Notes: generated by a model not told the origin, from the sequence alone. A DNA stretch of 64,000 nucleotides from Oncomelania hupensis (GCA_036898135.1 CM072511.1:159121652-159185651); one strand, 5' to 3'; shown: positions 24,641 through 36,688, numbered from the stretch's first letter. Program-made: numbers and translations.

Positions 24641-25323
24641 TTAATATTATCAATAATATTAGTATTTTTTATGCAAGATACCGGAAATTGTAATAGTATT
24701 TGCCAACCCAACCAACCCCTTCCCCTCTGTCTCATTCGTTTAACCCTTTTCGATTTCTTTCTACTTAGCATCTGTCTCTTTGTGTGTGTGTGCGCGTGTG
24801 TGTTTACGCGTGCATGCGTGTACAAGTGTATATATGCATACTATATTATAAAACAAACTAAAACGAGACCACCATTGTTGATGGTACCTTTTGTGTTAAC
24901 TATACAATGACTGTACTATGAATGTAGACAAACTACATGTGTGGAAAATATTAAGTTCTTTGATCGTCGTTACTATGCATAAGATATGTGGATTTACTGT
25001 GCATTGTGTGGTTTAATGAAAAGAAGGACGAGCGTGCTCTCCCTAAAAGAAAAAAAAAGAAAAAAAAAACATTCCAGTATGTTCCAGAGTTGACAACTCC
25101 CCCACCCCCCACCCCCCACACACATACATTTTGTTTGCGTCAAAGATCTTCTATGCTCTAGAATGCTACTCCTTTGTTTTGAGGATTGCACTTGAATGCA
25201 TCAGTTAGAGTGAGTCTATGAACAACTAGAAAAGTAGGTATTGTGAAGCCTTTCAAACAAAATCTGTGATCTCTCTCTCTCTCTCCGACTCACACACTAC
25301 GCAAACACACACACACACACCCA

Positions 25324-25367
<44 letters not shown>

Positions 25368-25395
25368 TTAAACACAACATATATATCATTGTATA
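24641..25395. other. Intron with simple repeats
   Basis: No gene. Contains a TG/CG-rich tract (24779-24830), a C-rich run (25098-25120), a TC tract and (AC)n at about 25270-25362. Confidence 0.7.
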
Positions 25396-25400
25396 CTTAC

Positions 25401-25534
25401 ATGAACGTTTTCGTAGACCATATTGAACATAGGGATTCCAGCGGGGAAGTTCACAGAGGCTGTACGTTCCTTGATGTCTCGTGCGCTCTTGTCAAGCGCT
25501 TTTTCTAAAATAGCACTGCCGTCTGGTAAGAGTA
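25401..25534 (-). CDS. Exon: start of NIDO domain
   Basis: 134 bp, acceptor TTTTCAG, donor CAT|GTAAGT, phase 0 at the end. The translation begins LLPDGSAILEKALDK, followed by ASVNFPAGIPMFNMVYENVH. It corresponds to the N-terminal NIDO motif in which a proline- and glycine-containing stretch precedes FPFFG and the strand LYVNTNGLISF; here the strand continues in the next exon as IRQDGKIGFS. NIDO domains are found in nidogen, mucin-4 and Mesh and have no known catalytic role. Confidence 0.7.
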
Positions 25535-26416
25535 CTGAAAATTAAATGAGACAAAAAATGAAACACCGTTTCAGTAAGATCTAGTCTAAACCAACTAGAA
25601 AAGACCTATAGGGAAGGTGGGGGAGGGAGGGAGAAGGGTGAAATTCCATAATGGTACAAGATATAACATTATAAATGAAACAAAGTCAAACACCACAAAT
25701 CCATAGGTACGAGAGCAAAGGCCTAATCATCTTAGTATCAACATCTCCACTGATCTCAATTGGAAACATTCTGATGACAACAAAAACTAGAAGGACAAAT
25801 CCCATATGACTCACATGTTCCTTATGGAACTCCAAATATTTTTAAATGAAAATGAGTGCCCAGAAACAAAAAGAAACTGTGACATTAAAATGCAAAGTAA
25901 TACCGACTTTGATCTTTCTTTGCTCTTGACCTTGAAATGACCGTGACCTCCGGCTCCAAATGCACTCAATGTACTATCAAATAAACGACAGCAAAAGTAG
26001 TATGATTATTTTTTTTTAAACAGGTGACCTTGGGATGACCTTGATCTTCAGCGACCTTGACCTTGATATGAACTTGACCCTCGCATGACCTCTCATGCAC
26101 GTCTGCTCAAATAACCCACAGTTATTGCTATGGGTTAAATAAACAGCCATTTCACTGTACCATGAATTATTTTTTTTATGTTTTTGAAAAGCCTAAAATA
26201 AACTTGACCCTCAAGATCAACACAAAATATATATTAAAGATCAATCTATCATCTCTAAATTCGACACGTTTGAGACTTTATATCTCTCATAGTTTAGGGG
26301 TCAAGGTCTCTTCAAAGTGCCTATACTAACTAACTTTGGGCAGCTCCAGTGACCTTGACCTTGGAGTGAGGTTGACCAAATTTGACAAGTATATGTGTCT
26401 CACTGATATCTATCTA

Positions 26417-27690
26417 TCCTATCCTATCCTGTCCCGTAACTCGGAGGTCGTTGTGGCACCACAGATGATCGTTTAACCAGCGTACTCCATCTTTCTCTGT
26501 CCTCAGCAACCCTGATGGCTTCGCTCAATGTCAAACCAGTCCATTCTCGAATGTTGTCTTCCCACATCTCTTTCGGTCTCCCTCTTCTCCTACCTCCTTG
26601 CACTGTGCCTTGCAGGATGGTCTTTGCAAGACCTGATGATCGGGTGACATGGCCATAGCATCGGAGTTTCCATTTCATCACCTCTGTGAGCACGTCATAG
26701 TATTGTCAAATGACTTGTGTGATGTTCTGTCGGACTTCGTCGTTGGTGATGTGCTGGATATAGGAAATGCCCAGGAGTCTTCTGTAGCACCTCATCTCCA
26801 TGCTTTGTATTCTTCGTTGTAGAACTGCTGTGAGGGTCCATGTTTCGCAAGCGTATAAGAAGATGGAGATGACAAGGGAGCGCAGCAGTCTTACCTTGGA
26901 ATGTAGACTGATGATCCTGTCTTTCCAAAAAGGCTCCAACTTTTCCAGGGCAGCAGTTGTTTGTGCGATTCTGGAGAGGACTTCCTGTCGGGACCCATTA
27001 TCTGATGCAATGGCTCCTAAATATTTGAAGTTATGCACTGTGTTGAGTGATTGGCCTTGGACTTTGATCTCCGTGTTAATGCCATTGGTGTTGTTGGTCA
27101 TCACTTATTTCCATTCCATAGGCTCTGAAGGTGGTGTCAAACCTCTGTACTAGCTGTTCAAGTTCTTGTCCCTCTCCAGCCAATCCATCAATGTCATCCG
27201 CAAAACGAAGGTTGGAGATTGTTCTACCTCCTATGCTGACTGTTTCTTCGTGATCTGCAAGGTCATCTGACATAATGCGCTCTAGGAAGATGTTGAAGAG
27301 TGTTGGAGAGAGTAGGCATCCTTGACGCACACCGATTGTTGTTCTGAACCAGTTTCCGATGGCGCTGTTATGGAGGACTGCACTGGTAGCCTTGTCATAC
27401 AGGCTCTTGATGACTTCAATAATTTTAGAGCTGATGTTGTACACTCTCATGGTTGCCCACAGAGCTGCCTGCCAGACTCGGTCAAAGGCCTTTTTGAAGT
27501 CTACGAACACATGATATAGATGTTGTTGGTGCTGTAGGTATTTCTCGCAGATTATTCTGAGGTTAAAAATCTGTTCAGAGGTATTTCGCCCTGCCCTGAC
27601 TCCTTCTTGATCTTTGGCTATGATTTGTTCAGCTTGGGGTTTCAACCTGTTAAGTATTATTTTCAAGAGGACCATGCTGGGATGGCTGAT
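26417..27690 (-). mobile_element. RTE-like LINE, RT and 3' end
   Basis: Minus strand: RT core from 27675, then the palm C-terminal part (MMTNNTNGINTEIKVQGQSL, FKYLGAIASDNGS, SIFLYACETWTL, RRLLGISYIQHI) in a shifted frame, then the tail protein CYGHVTRSSGLAKTILQG and REWTGLTLSEAIRVAEDRE, ending in (GGATA)n. It is inserted in the TGACCTTGA repeat; flanking duplication, if any, is only about 3 bp. Confidence 0.85.
27076..27675 (-). pseudogene. Reverse transcriptase core of RTE-like LINE
   Basis: Motifs: AKDQEGVRAGRNTSEQIFNL, HVFVDFKKAFDRVWQ, IGVRQGCLLSPTLFNIFLE and ISNLRFADDIDGLAGEG with the catalytic FADD. The frame closes at SDDQQHQWH where a shift separates it from the YACETW block. The endonuclease part is absent. 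Confidence 0.85.
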
Positions 27691-28253
27691 CGTGCATAAA
27701 AAAATAATAAGTTCAATAGTAATAACCTAGAAAAAAAAAAGTTAAATTGTGTAAAAATTCTCATTTTTTTACTAACATTTGTTGACCTTGTGACCTTGAC
27801 CTGTTGATTAGATCCCTTATCTGTTTTTATGGTTGTTTCCATACTGCTGCTGACTTCAAAATAAATTCAACTTGTAGGAACTTTCATCACAACGCCTGGT
27901 CTCAGCTGGACAAGAACCAACTTGTACGTATGCAGGGTCTTCCTGCACCCATACCTTTTCATACATAGACTCACATTGCTACAATGATGTCAATCAAACT
28001 GCAAAACTGCTCTTCTCTATCATTGCGCCAAAGGCTTGCTATTTCTGACCACCTTTCCTAACCAGACAACATAAGAGTCTACATACACAAACTTTTCACC
28101 GTCTACATAATTATACTTAAGCATTGCTTGGTCAGCTCTTTCTCCTGCGAACATTGACACAACTCTCAAGTCGGGAAACAGATTAGATATAGCTTAGAGT
28201 TACTTCTACTGCATATATCAAATTATATAAAACATAAACGAGTCAAAACTTAC

Positions 28254-28289
28254 CTGCATTATTCTGGAGGCTTCCACCTGTGGTGCACA
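28254..28289 (-). CDS. 36-bp microexon linking CUB c to NIDO
   Basis: A very short exon bounded by TTTTGCAG and GTAAGT, both strong splice signals. It uses two bases to complete the Val codon from the CUB exon and leaves phase 1, matching the next exon exactly. It encodes about 12 residues, CTTGGSLQNNA, ending at the NIDO start (LLPDG in the next exon). Phase agreement on both sides is the main evidence, since the exon is too short to recognise alone. Confidence 0.65.
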
Positions 28290-28699
28290 CTGCAAAAGTC
28301 AATGAACATAATATCAAATTAGTTTTGATATTCTGTTTCCAACAAGCAAATCATAAAATTTTAATATTCAAATTACCGTGTCTGTCATGAACAGAATCCA
28401 GAATCACCACAGTGAAAAACCGAAGTAGTCTACACAGTAACACAATATATTTCCAAGTCACACAAAATAAGCATTCACCCTTTTTTTCACAGTCTATCTT
28501 TCATCCCTCTAATACTCTATCCTAGTCCTATTTCATCCATCCAATCGCAGACACTCTCAGATGCATACGAGAACATCCTTCTGTTTTCCAAACAGTCTTT
28601 ATATAGCCGATTCTCATCACCAAAATATTAATAAACTAGGAAATATAGTGCCAACGCAAAGCGAATAAGTACGCCACGTGCCTGTCAAAAGCCACCGTT

Positions 28700-30243
28700 T
28701 GCGTACTTACTCTATAAACACGTGAGGTATACACACATGTAATGTAAATATTTGCCAATTCACTTCGTCAAACACATCAAGTGCTAATTCATTAATAAAC
28801 AAATAGAACAATATTGGGCTACATATATCTCCCTGTTTCACTCCTAAAGAACAAACAATAGCGTCAGTAAGTGATGCACCACACTTGACACGAGCTTTAA
28901 CATTAAGATACATGCTTTTTACACAGCGAAACAATGTTCTCTTTATACCATTCTTTAGTTACACAGACAAAAATAAATTCCTATTTATAGTGTCAAAACA
29001 TTTATGAAAATCTATGAAAGCAACATACAGTTGGCGATTTGTGGGTCTATTAAACTGTTTCTGCACACAAGCAAGAAGACTGAAGATATGGTCAATGGTA
29101 GAATGGCCTTTTTTAAAACCTGCTTGACACTCCCCTGTTATGTTATTCTCTTCAACCCATGCCTGTGGTCGTTTGTTTAGAATAGTCCCATCCAAAGTAA
29201 ATATTTATACTGTTTTTCATCCTGGGCCTAACCGGGCATATAAATAGCTGTGAATAGGTTTTTGCTATTCTATTTCTGTCTTTTTTGTCATTTGTGTACA
29301 TAGTTGTAAATAGTCTATTTCTGTCTTTTTTGTAATTTGTGTACATAGTTGTAAATAGTTTGTACCTTTACTGTTCCGTCTTTTGGTGTATTGTAGCAAA
29401 AGCGATGTTTTATCGTGTGCATGTATTTATATGTAATGACTATGTAAAGCGTGGTGAGTCTGGTCATAGGCTGGAGTACCCGCTATATAAAAATCCGTTA
29501 TTATTATATTATTATCCACCTTAATTCTAACATTATTCAAGCTGATACCTCTATAATTTCCAGGATCATTAACACCTACATTTTAATGCAGTGGCAAAAT
29601 AATCGATTCTTTCCACCTATCTGGATAAATTCCCTTATCAAAATTGTATTAAGCCACTTGACAAAGAAAGGCAAATTCATTTCAGATGAATTTTTCAAAA
29701 GCTCTCCAATTATGTTATCGCAACCACTAGCTTTCTTTGATTTCAATTTACGCAATGCAAGTAGCTCTTATCTCTCGGTAATCGGACAATTAAAAGATAA
29801 ACCATCATCATCATCGTCGTAGTCATTATCAATATTCTCTTCTTCATGTTCATCATCAGAATCCATATTTCCACAATTCTCAACAAGTATCTTAAAATTT
29901 TCAAACCACTGGTCTACACTTATTTGATTTTTCAAATACTTTCTCTTTGGGATCACTCTATGTATATACTGTCAAACTTCCTTTTACTGATTAAAAAATG
30001 CTATCAAATTCTCTATTATCATCGCATTATACTGTTTCTTTTTAAGCAAAATCATGTTCTTGTATTCTCTTCTAGCTTTACAGTAATTCATTCTATCGTT
30101 ATTATTTAATTTGCGTCGAAAGATCCTTAACAGTCTACGCATAAGTCTTCTATTGTTCTTAAATTCCAAGTCAAACCATTTATGCTCTTTCCTTCTGCCA
30201 TTCACACACGCTCGCTTCTTCATATAGTCTGCAGCCTCTTTCA
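28700..30243 (-). mobile_element. Third LINE type, unclassified, interrupted
   Basis: Minus strand: linker (KEHKWFDLEFKNNRRLMRRLL, 30244-29984), then NDPGNYRGISLNNV, then, after the nested insertion, TILNKRPQAWVEENNITG and CQAGFKKGHSTIDHIFSL, then VAFIDFHKCFDTINR, then LGVKQGDICSPILFYLFINELAL. The FADD block and everything 3' of it is missing. Family not assigned; it is distinct from the CR1/L2, Tx1 and RTE-like copies. Confidence 0.7.
29194..29513 (+). mobile_element. 3'-end copy of the CR1/L2-like LINE, nested
   Basis: Matches the complement of the 3' UTR at 8574-8920: AAATAGCTGTGAATAGG, TTGTGTACATAGTTGTAAATAG, GGCTGGAGTACCCGCTATATAA then a short (TTA)n tail. It lies inside the third LINE with a 4-bp duplication ATCC on each side, severely 5'-truncated. 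Confidence 0.8.
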
Positions 30244-30300
30244 AACTTTAATTACATAATCGCAACACCAAATGTTGCAAGAAACTAAGGATTATTATGA

Positions 30301-31972
30301 TTTCCTATCCTATCCCGTAAATCGAAGGTCGTAGGGGCACCAAAAATGGTCTTTTAACCAGCATACTCCATCTTTCTTTGTTCTCAGCAACCCTCATGGC
30401 TTCGTTCAGTGTTAAACCAGTCCATTCTCGAATGTTGTCCTCCCACCTCTTTTCTGTCTACCATTTCGCAGATTATTCTGCAGGTTGAAAATCTGTTCAG
30501 TGGTACTTCGCCCTGCCCTGAATCCTGCTTGTTCTTCAGCTATGATTTGTTCAGCTTGGGATTTCAACTTGTTGAGTATTAGTTTTAGAAGGACCTTGCT
30601 AGGATAGCTGGTGAGGCTGATCGTGCGGTAATTTTCACACTCCTAAAGGTTACCTTTTTTGGGAAGAGTGATGAAAAGCGACTGGGTCCATGGTATAGGC
30701 CACTCTCTACTCTGCCAGATCTTTTTACAAATAATGGTGAGGGCGTCAATCAACGCTTCCCCTCCGGCTTGCAGCGATTCCGCGGGTATGCTGTCCACTC
30801 CCGCTGACTTTCCCTTCTTTAGTGATTGCACTGCTGCCTTAACGTCTTCTCGGAGAACTGAGAGGGTTTCTTCCTCTTCTCGGTTCTGGGGACATGCTAG
30901 AACTGATGGGTCTCCGTTTTGTTTGTGGTTGTAAAGGTCAGAGCAGTACTCTGCCCATCTGTCCAAGACTTCTTATTCTTCTGTAAGGCATATTCCAGAC
31001 TTGCTTGGGATCGTGGAGACCTTTGGCTGTTTAAAACTTGTCAGCCGCTCCACAGTCTGGTAGGCCTTCTTGCTATTGTTCTTGTTCAGACTGTTCTCTA
31101 TTTCCTGGCATTGCTCTTCTGTCCAGTTCTCCTTTGCTGTGCGCATGCCTTTTCGGATGTCATTGTTGATTTTTTTGTAGGCATCAGCTCCTTGTGAGGT
31201 GTTCTTTTTCCTTTTCATCTCTCTTCGTTTATCACACAGGTCAAAAATTTAAGGTGTGATCCACGGTTTCTTCTTTGGGCAGTGCTTGCCAAGGATCTCA
31301 TTGGCGGCATCTGTCACAGCTGAATTGAAGGTAGTGGTCATAATGTTGACATCTACTTCACCAGCTCCCAAAATGAGCAGTGGTGCAAATTTCCCTCCAA
31401 TTGTGACTTGGAATATTTCTGCCACCTCCGGGTCATGCAGTTTGTCCAGATAGAACTTCAGTCTGGTGCACTTTGCCATGTTTACTCCCTTCAAGTGGAG
31501 CCGGAAGGACATCATCACGAAATCGTGGTCACTTCCGATGTCTGCTTCTGGAAAGGTGATTGTCCTGCCAATGTTGATGCTTGATCTTAAGCGTGTCTTG
31601 ACCATGATGTAGTCAATCTGTGGCGATGCTTCCCGCTGGAACTGTGCCATGTCCATCGTCTGGATTCTTTGTGGGGACCAAGCGTGTTTGCCAATATCAG
31701 GTTGTTGTATCTGGCAAATTCCAAGAGTCTCAGATTCCTGTCATTTGTCTCGTTATTGCAGTGGGGTTCACATGTGTCTCCCCAGTTGTGGTGCGCATCT
31801 TGGCCAACCTTGGCTTTCCAGTCACCTTGCACTAGGACTATGTCCTTCTTCGGCACTTGGTCAAGGACAACTTGCTGTCGTAGTCTGATGTTGGGGCAAA
31901 GGCCTGGATGATGGTGATGATAAACGTGGCTGCCCGCAGACGGATGGTAATGATTTTACTGGAGACTGGGTG
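30301..31972 (-). mobile_element. RTE-like LINE copy with internal deletion
   Basis: Minus strand from 31972: endonuclease (VLVQGDWKAKVGQDAHHNWG, LLEFARYNNLILANTLG), SDHDFVMMSFRLHLKG with the catalytic SDH, VTDAANEILGKHCPKKKPW, then the linker (CQEIENSLNKNNSKKAYQ, SVLREDVKAAVQSL, AGVDSIPAESLQAGG), then the RT N-terminal block up to about 30480. Most of the RT is then missing, and the sequence jumps to the 3' tail (REWTGLTLNEAMRVAE-like) ending in (GGATA)n at 30301. The join near 30465 marks a deletion of roughly 1 kb relative to the copy at 26.4-27.7 kb. Confidence 0.8.
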
Positions 31973-34110
31973 ACAACCCATGTCAGAAATAAACGATTGT
32001 ACAAATTCAAGTGATTTAGAATGAACGCCATATAATTGTAGTTTTTTAAAAGAACGTCATGGTCTATTATTACATCAAAAGCTTTTGCGAAGTCAACAAA
32101 TAATGTTGTAGAAAATTTTGCAGTATTAATATTATTTAGCCATGTTCTATTATCAGGGTGGAGAACAACTGAATCAAGAAATCTCTGAAATCCGGCCGGG
32201 GCCCAGGGGCCAAGCCCCGGTATTCGCCCCCTGGAAGAAAATGAATTTTGGCAATTTTGAAAGTAATTTAGGGCCTCTCCTGAATTCAAAAAGCACAAAG
32301 TAAACATCAATAGAAACAACAACCAAACAAAAAAGAATGTTTTATGCACATGTCTTTCTAAAAAGTTAAGAATCTTGATTTGTACTGTAGGCCCAACAAA
32401 GTTTGAGGTCCACCACTGTTACACACAAACTCCACATTTCCAATTTTACTGGGCACACGTTTGTCTATTTTTTAGCTGTAAACAGGCAAGAATTTTTATA
32501 ATTTTAGAGATATTTAGGGGTACTAGTAAAAACACCACATCTTAGGTATTATTACTATATTAGTGACTAGTGTATAGATTTAAATGAAATAAAATGCAAA
32601 ATGAACAAAAATAAATTCTCTTTTGATTATCTACCTTTTGATACTTCTCTTGTAATGTCTTGTTTTTTATTACTCAATGTGTATAAGAAAAAAAAAAGCT
32701 TTAAAAAGTCCAAACAAGCCCCCTCCTCTTCTTCACTTTCATGCCAGTCTGAAAGATCATATGCATGCACACTACTGACACTAATTGTCTAATGTCAGTA
32801 CCGATCTCTTCCTCCGACTCCAAGTCCATTTCTCTCACTTTAATGTCTAATAAATGGAAGCCTGTAAACTCCCCTTCATCAGTCGAAGAATCCAAACCAT
32901 CCATTTTAGACACACACACAAGATAATTTGGAGAAAAAAAATCGAAAAAACGAATGCATTTCACAACATAATAAACCGGAAGTCAATTGCCGGAAGTCTC
33001 GCAATCTTTCAAACAACGCGAGAATATAACCACATGGTTGATAGGGACGCTTTTGGACGTTTTGCCTGTTTAGAACTTCGGCCGCTTTTGGCCGCTATGC
33101 CCAATAAAGGGTAGCCCCTCAGCTTCTCACACTCGGAACTCAATATTTTTTTCTCGGAAATGCAAATGCCTTCCGCGGAAATCCGCGGATTCGCGGAGAG
33201 TTCTCCACCCTGTATTATAGATGTAAGAGCTGTGTGGCAAGAATGTTTTGCTCTAAAAACAGATTGATTTTCATGTAAGAGTCTATTTTCAGTGATATAA
33301 TCAAGAATATTATTAAATCTATGTTTTTCAAGAGGCTTAGAGATAGTAGAAAGAACCGAAATAGGTCTGTAGTTCGATGAGTCAGTGCTGTCACCATTCT
33401 TGAAAAGAGCTTTAACTTTAGCTTCTTTTTTTAACATTATAGGAAAATATAATTTGTATATGCATAAGTTGTATATATACGTTAACTGTGTCAGTAATAA
33501 ATAACGTAGACAATATTAATATTTTACATCCCAAATTAATCAAATCCTCTTGAATTTGTTTGTTTGAGGTTTCTTAGTGCTTTATGTACAAATTATGTAC
33601 AAATTATGTAGACAAATAATGAACGTCTATCTTGTTTTTAATATTCTTAGAATGACAAAATTTGGTAATTTTTCTAGATTGTTTTCTTTCGATTTGTCAA
33701 TAGTAATAATCCTATCAGACGTTTTAACAAAATGTTAATTCAGAATATCAGGAGAAATATTTTTATTACCGTTGATATACTTGATTTGCTTGTCAAGTGA
33801 TTAATTGCTTTCCAAATCGTTTTAGAACTGTTTTGGGACAATATTACATTTTAAATAAATGTTTTCATTGTTTTCCCTTTTGAGTGAAGTTACTGCATTT
33901 CTCAGTTTTTTGTATTCATCTTCATTACCACGGTTTTTTTTTTAAATAATCTCTAAAATTAATGGCTTTTTGCAGTTCTGCGTCTAACCATGGCGGTTTA
34001 AAATAGTACTTAGTTACTCTTTTCGTATACATAGGAGCATGCATATTGTGTATAAATGTGCAATACCAGTGTGATAATGCATCATCAGGATCAGTAATTT
34101 TTTTTTAAAG
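31973..34110 (-). mobile_element. Second copy of the 12-14 kb LINE family, interrupted
   Basis: Minus strand: linker with PPWLDAELQKAINF near 33960, then ALFKNGDSTDSSNYRPISVL (33410-33350), NRLLHENQSVFRAKHSCHTAL, and beyond the TIR insertion TTLFVDFAKAFDVI. Multiple frame breaks. It is interrupted at 32154-33212. The order matches the copy at 12.1-14.2 kb. Confidence 0.75.
32154..33212. mobile_element. 1,059-bp TIR DNA transposon, non-autonomous
   Basis: Ends are inverted: CAGGGTGGAGAACAACT at the left, and AGTTCTCCACCCTG at the right. It is flanked by a perfect 6-bp duplication TATTAT (32148-32153, 33213-33218). Subterminal right sequence has CCGCGGAAATCCGCGGATT. No transposase frame recognised. 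The CAGGG start resembles hAT-type TIRs, though a 6-bp duplication is not the usual 8. Confidence 0.8.
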
Positions 34111-34323
34111 GAGAGAGCGCTGTGGCTGAGGCCAAAGAGAAAATCATCTTCATTAAGTTTGAAAAAAGATCTTTATGTTATTGTTTTGTGTCCTAGTTTT
34201 TGGTATGCCTTTCTTTTTCCAGGTTAAACAAACATGATAATGTTCACTGCAAGCAAATATTGGCACACAAACTTCTACAACATGCGTCTTGTTATTTGTA
34301 TATATGTGATGAATGAGTGTGCT

Positions 34324-34334
<11 letters not shown>

Positions 34335-34390
<56 letters not shown>
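34335..34390. repeat. (GA)n microsatellite
   Basis: GA repeat, followed by a short G run; lies within the intron just 3' of the last CUB exon. Confidence 0.95.
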
Positions 34391-34392
<2 letters not shown>

Positions 34393-34459
34393 AGGGAGAG
34401 ATTTGTTGCATAAGTATTCTGAGGAAGAGGGGAAGTAAAAGAAAAAGAGCATCACTGAC

Positions 34460-34614
34460 CGAGATCTTCTACAACAGTGTAGGAAGCGTTGAAACCATTC
34501 ACTGCTGGAAATGGTCCATTTCCGGTGATCGGTGATTTTGACTCATAAACGACGGTCACTGCGCCCCTTTCATCCATTAAGACTGTGTGAGGGAAGATAT
34601 GTCGGCCGCAGTAT
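34460..34614 (-). CDS. Exon: end of CUB domain c
   Basis: 155 bp. The split codon with the previous exon is Gln, giving QKQYCG, the standard YCG motif before the last CUB strands. It continues GRHIFPHTVLMDERG, VTVVYES and ends with the typical GFNASYTVVEDL. The donor is CTCG|GTCAGT, phase 1. The exon therefore closes the last CUB before the NIDO region. Frame and splice sites are clear by eye. Confidence 0.82.
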
Positions 34615-35142
34615 CTAAAACAACAATAACAAAACAAAAAAACAATTACATGACAGTTTATTACAGCGCATCTGGATACATAAAAAAGAGCTCATAGCTG
34701 AGTTTCCAAAGATAACAGATTACAGAGTTTATTTCGTCAAATGACACACGCATACGAAATGGCGTCGAATATTGAAAAAGGACCACTATATATCATATAC
34801 AGTGCAATTTGTGGTGAATACAGAGACTCTCTTTCCTGCGCACTGATGGGTCGATAAATAAGTACATTGAGTACAATACTGCTTGAACCTCGCTTATTTA
34901 CGCTATCTCTGTCTCTCTCTTTACGCCACACGTTTAAGTGAAAAATATGTTTGGTTGGTGGTATACAAGACTGTGTGTAACACGTCTGCTCATAAATCTT
35001 GTAATGTTTATGGGGGCCAATAAGAGGGTTCTGTATTCTCATCGGTACTCTGTTCATTATACATCCCCGCGTTTTTACTCTGTTCATTATACATCCCCGC
35101 GCTTTCAGACAGCTTACCGATTTTAGGAAACCATACATATAG

Positions 35143-35143
35143 C

Positions 35144-35218
<75 letters not shown>

Positions 35219-35266
35219 TGTTGTTGTTGTTGATGATGTTGTTGTTGTTGTTCTTCTTCTTCATCT

Positions 35267-35352
<86 letters not shown>
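35143..35352. repeat. Compound (AAT)n-(TTG)n-(AGT)n microsatellite
   Basis: Three triplet arrays in succession: AAT (35143-35218), TTG (about 35219-35250) and AGT (35266-35352), ending about 25 bp from a CUB exon donor. Confidence 0.95.
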
Positions 35353-35378
35353 AATTAACATATACAAGGTGTACATAC

Positions 35379-35646
35379 TGCTTTTGAAGCTTAGAGTTTG
35401 CGGAGACCGTTAGAACAGTTCTAACAGCACTGTTTCTGTCGCAGGCCATCACTACTTCAGTGCCGGTGTCTGTATCTGGGCCAACCTCAATGCTGTGGAA
35501 GGTGAGTTCAACAACTGGACACATAAGACCTACAACGTGGTTCACAGGCAAATTCCAAGTAAACTTTCCGCCTTCGGGAAATGGTTCGGGAAATCCCGGG
35601 GATGCGAATCTCCCTCCAGATGCAGTCAGCTTTACACCAGAATATG
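35379..35646 (-). CDS. Exon: first part of CUB domain c
   Basis: 268 bp, acceptor CTCCCAG, donor GTATGT, leaving phase 2. The translation has the CUB opening GVKLTASGGRF and SPGFPEPFPEGGKFTWNL, then ELTFHSIEVG, then GTEVVMAC, and ends KLQKQ. Two of the usual cysteines are missing together: the first (AYSG in place of a Cys-Gly) and its partner (KFTW in place of CTW), so the first disulfide of this CUB has probably been lost as a pair. The intron sits just before YCG, a different position from the CUB a and CUB b splits. Confidence 0.82.
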
Positions 35647-36007
35647 CTGGGAGAAATAAACAACTCAGTTATTAAAAAATACACCTATGCAAAAATACAT
35701 AATTTCATGTCATAATTTTACATTGTTGCTACTGCCTTACTTTGTATAACTGAACCGAATTTGATTAATTTTAATATGAAGATACTTTAAAATATTTAAA
35801 TTAAATGCTGTTCAGCATATCAGATTATTTGTATTTGCATTTTCTCAAATATCAAGGTCGACTTAATGCAAAATAGGTTGAACCGATTTTTATAAGTTCA
35901 GATATTGCCCATCATTTCAAGTTTTGATGTTGCTTCTTAAGAATAAACCTTGGTCACAACACTGACAAGAAAAGTAACACGTTTGAAAATGATTTTTTTC
36001 TCGGTAA

Positions 36008-36432
36008 CAGGGCCGGACCTGCCCTAGAGGCCCGAGGGGCCCGGGCCCCTACCCTTTTTTGAAAGAAAAAAAAAAGAAAGAAAAAAAAAAAGAAAGAAAA
36101 AAAATGTGGGGGACCCGAGTATTACTATATTTTGTTCCCCAAAGACCTAAGTCATATTTTTGTTATGACTTTATTCCTAACACACACACACTTTTTTAAA
36201 GGTAATTTCTCCCCAAAATCAGTGGCAAACTATAGCACCAAAATTTTGCAATTTACATGCTCAGATTGCATCATTTTTTCTCCCTTTTCAAAAAATGGTC
36301 CGGCGGAGCATGCCCACGGACCCCCCCTAGCAAACTAGGCGCTTCGCGCCGTCGGCTCGGCGCTTCGCGCCTTCACTACTACCCTAACATATATTTGGGC
36401 CCCTACCCCTGAAAAACTTAGGTCCGGCCCTG
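36008..36432. mobile_element. 425-bp hAT-like MITE with 5-bp duplication
   Basis: TIRs CAGGGCCGGACCT (left) and complement AGGTCCGGCCCTG (right), flanked by a perfect 5-bp duplication GGTAA (36003-36007, 36433-36437). The right part has GGCGCTTCGCGCC and GCATGCCC...CGGACCC motifs shared with the element at 58.7-59.0 kb. No transposase is encoded. The CAGGG start with a 5-bp duplication fits the hAT5 group (inference). Confidence 0.82.
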
Positions 36433-36471
36433 GGTAATGTGTGTCTTCAAATAAATTTGAATGCCTTGCAA

Positions 36472-36535
<64 letters not shown>

Positions 36536-36612
36536 GTTATTATTGTTATTATTTAGTTAGTTAAATAGATTAACGTCCCCGGACACATAAGCGTATAGGG
36601 GACGATAAGTGA

Positions 36613-36688
<76 letters not shown>

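Larger units (their letters stand above)
25880..27970 (+). repeat. Dispersed TGACCTTGA-type repeat, copy 2, split by a LINE
   Basis: 25880-26416 contains multiple TGACCTTGA and CCTTGACC motifs, the GGCCTAAAAT-like start, CTCTCATAG and GATATCTATC. After the LINE insertion (26417-27690) the sequence resumes GTGCATAAAAAAATAATAAGTTCAATAGTAATAACC and further TGACCTTGACC at about 27785, in the same order as in copies 1 and 3. Confidence 0.75.
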
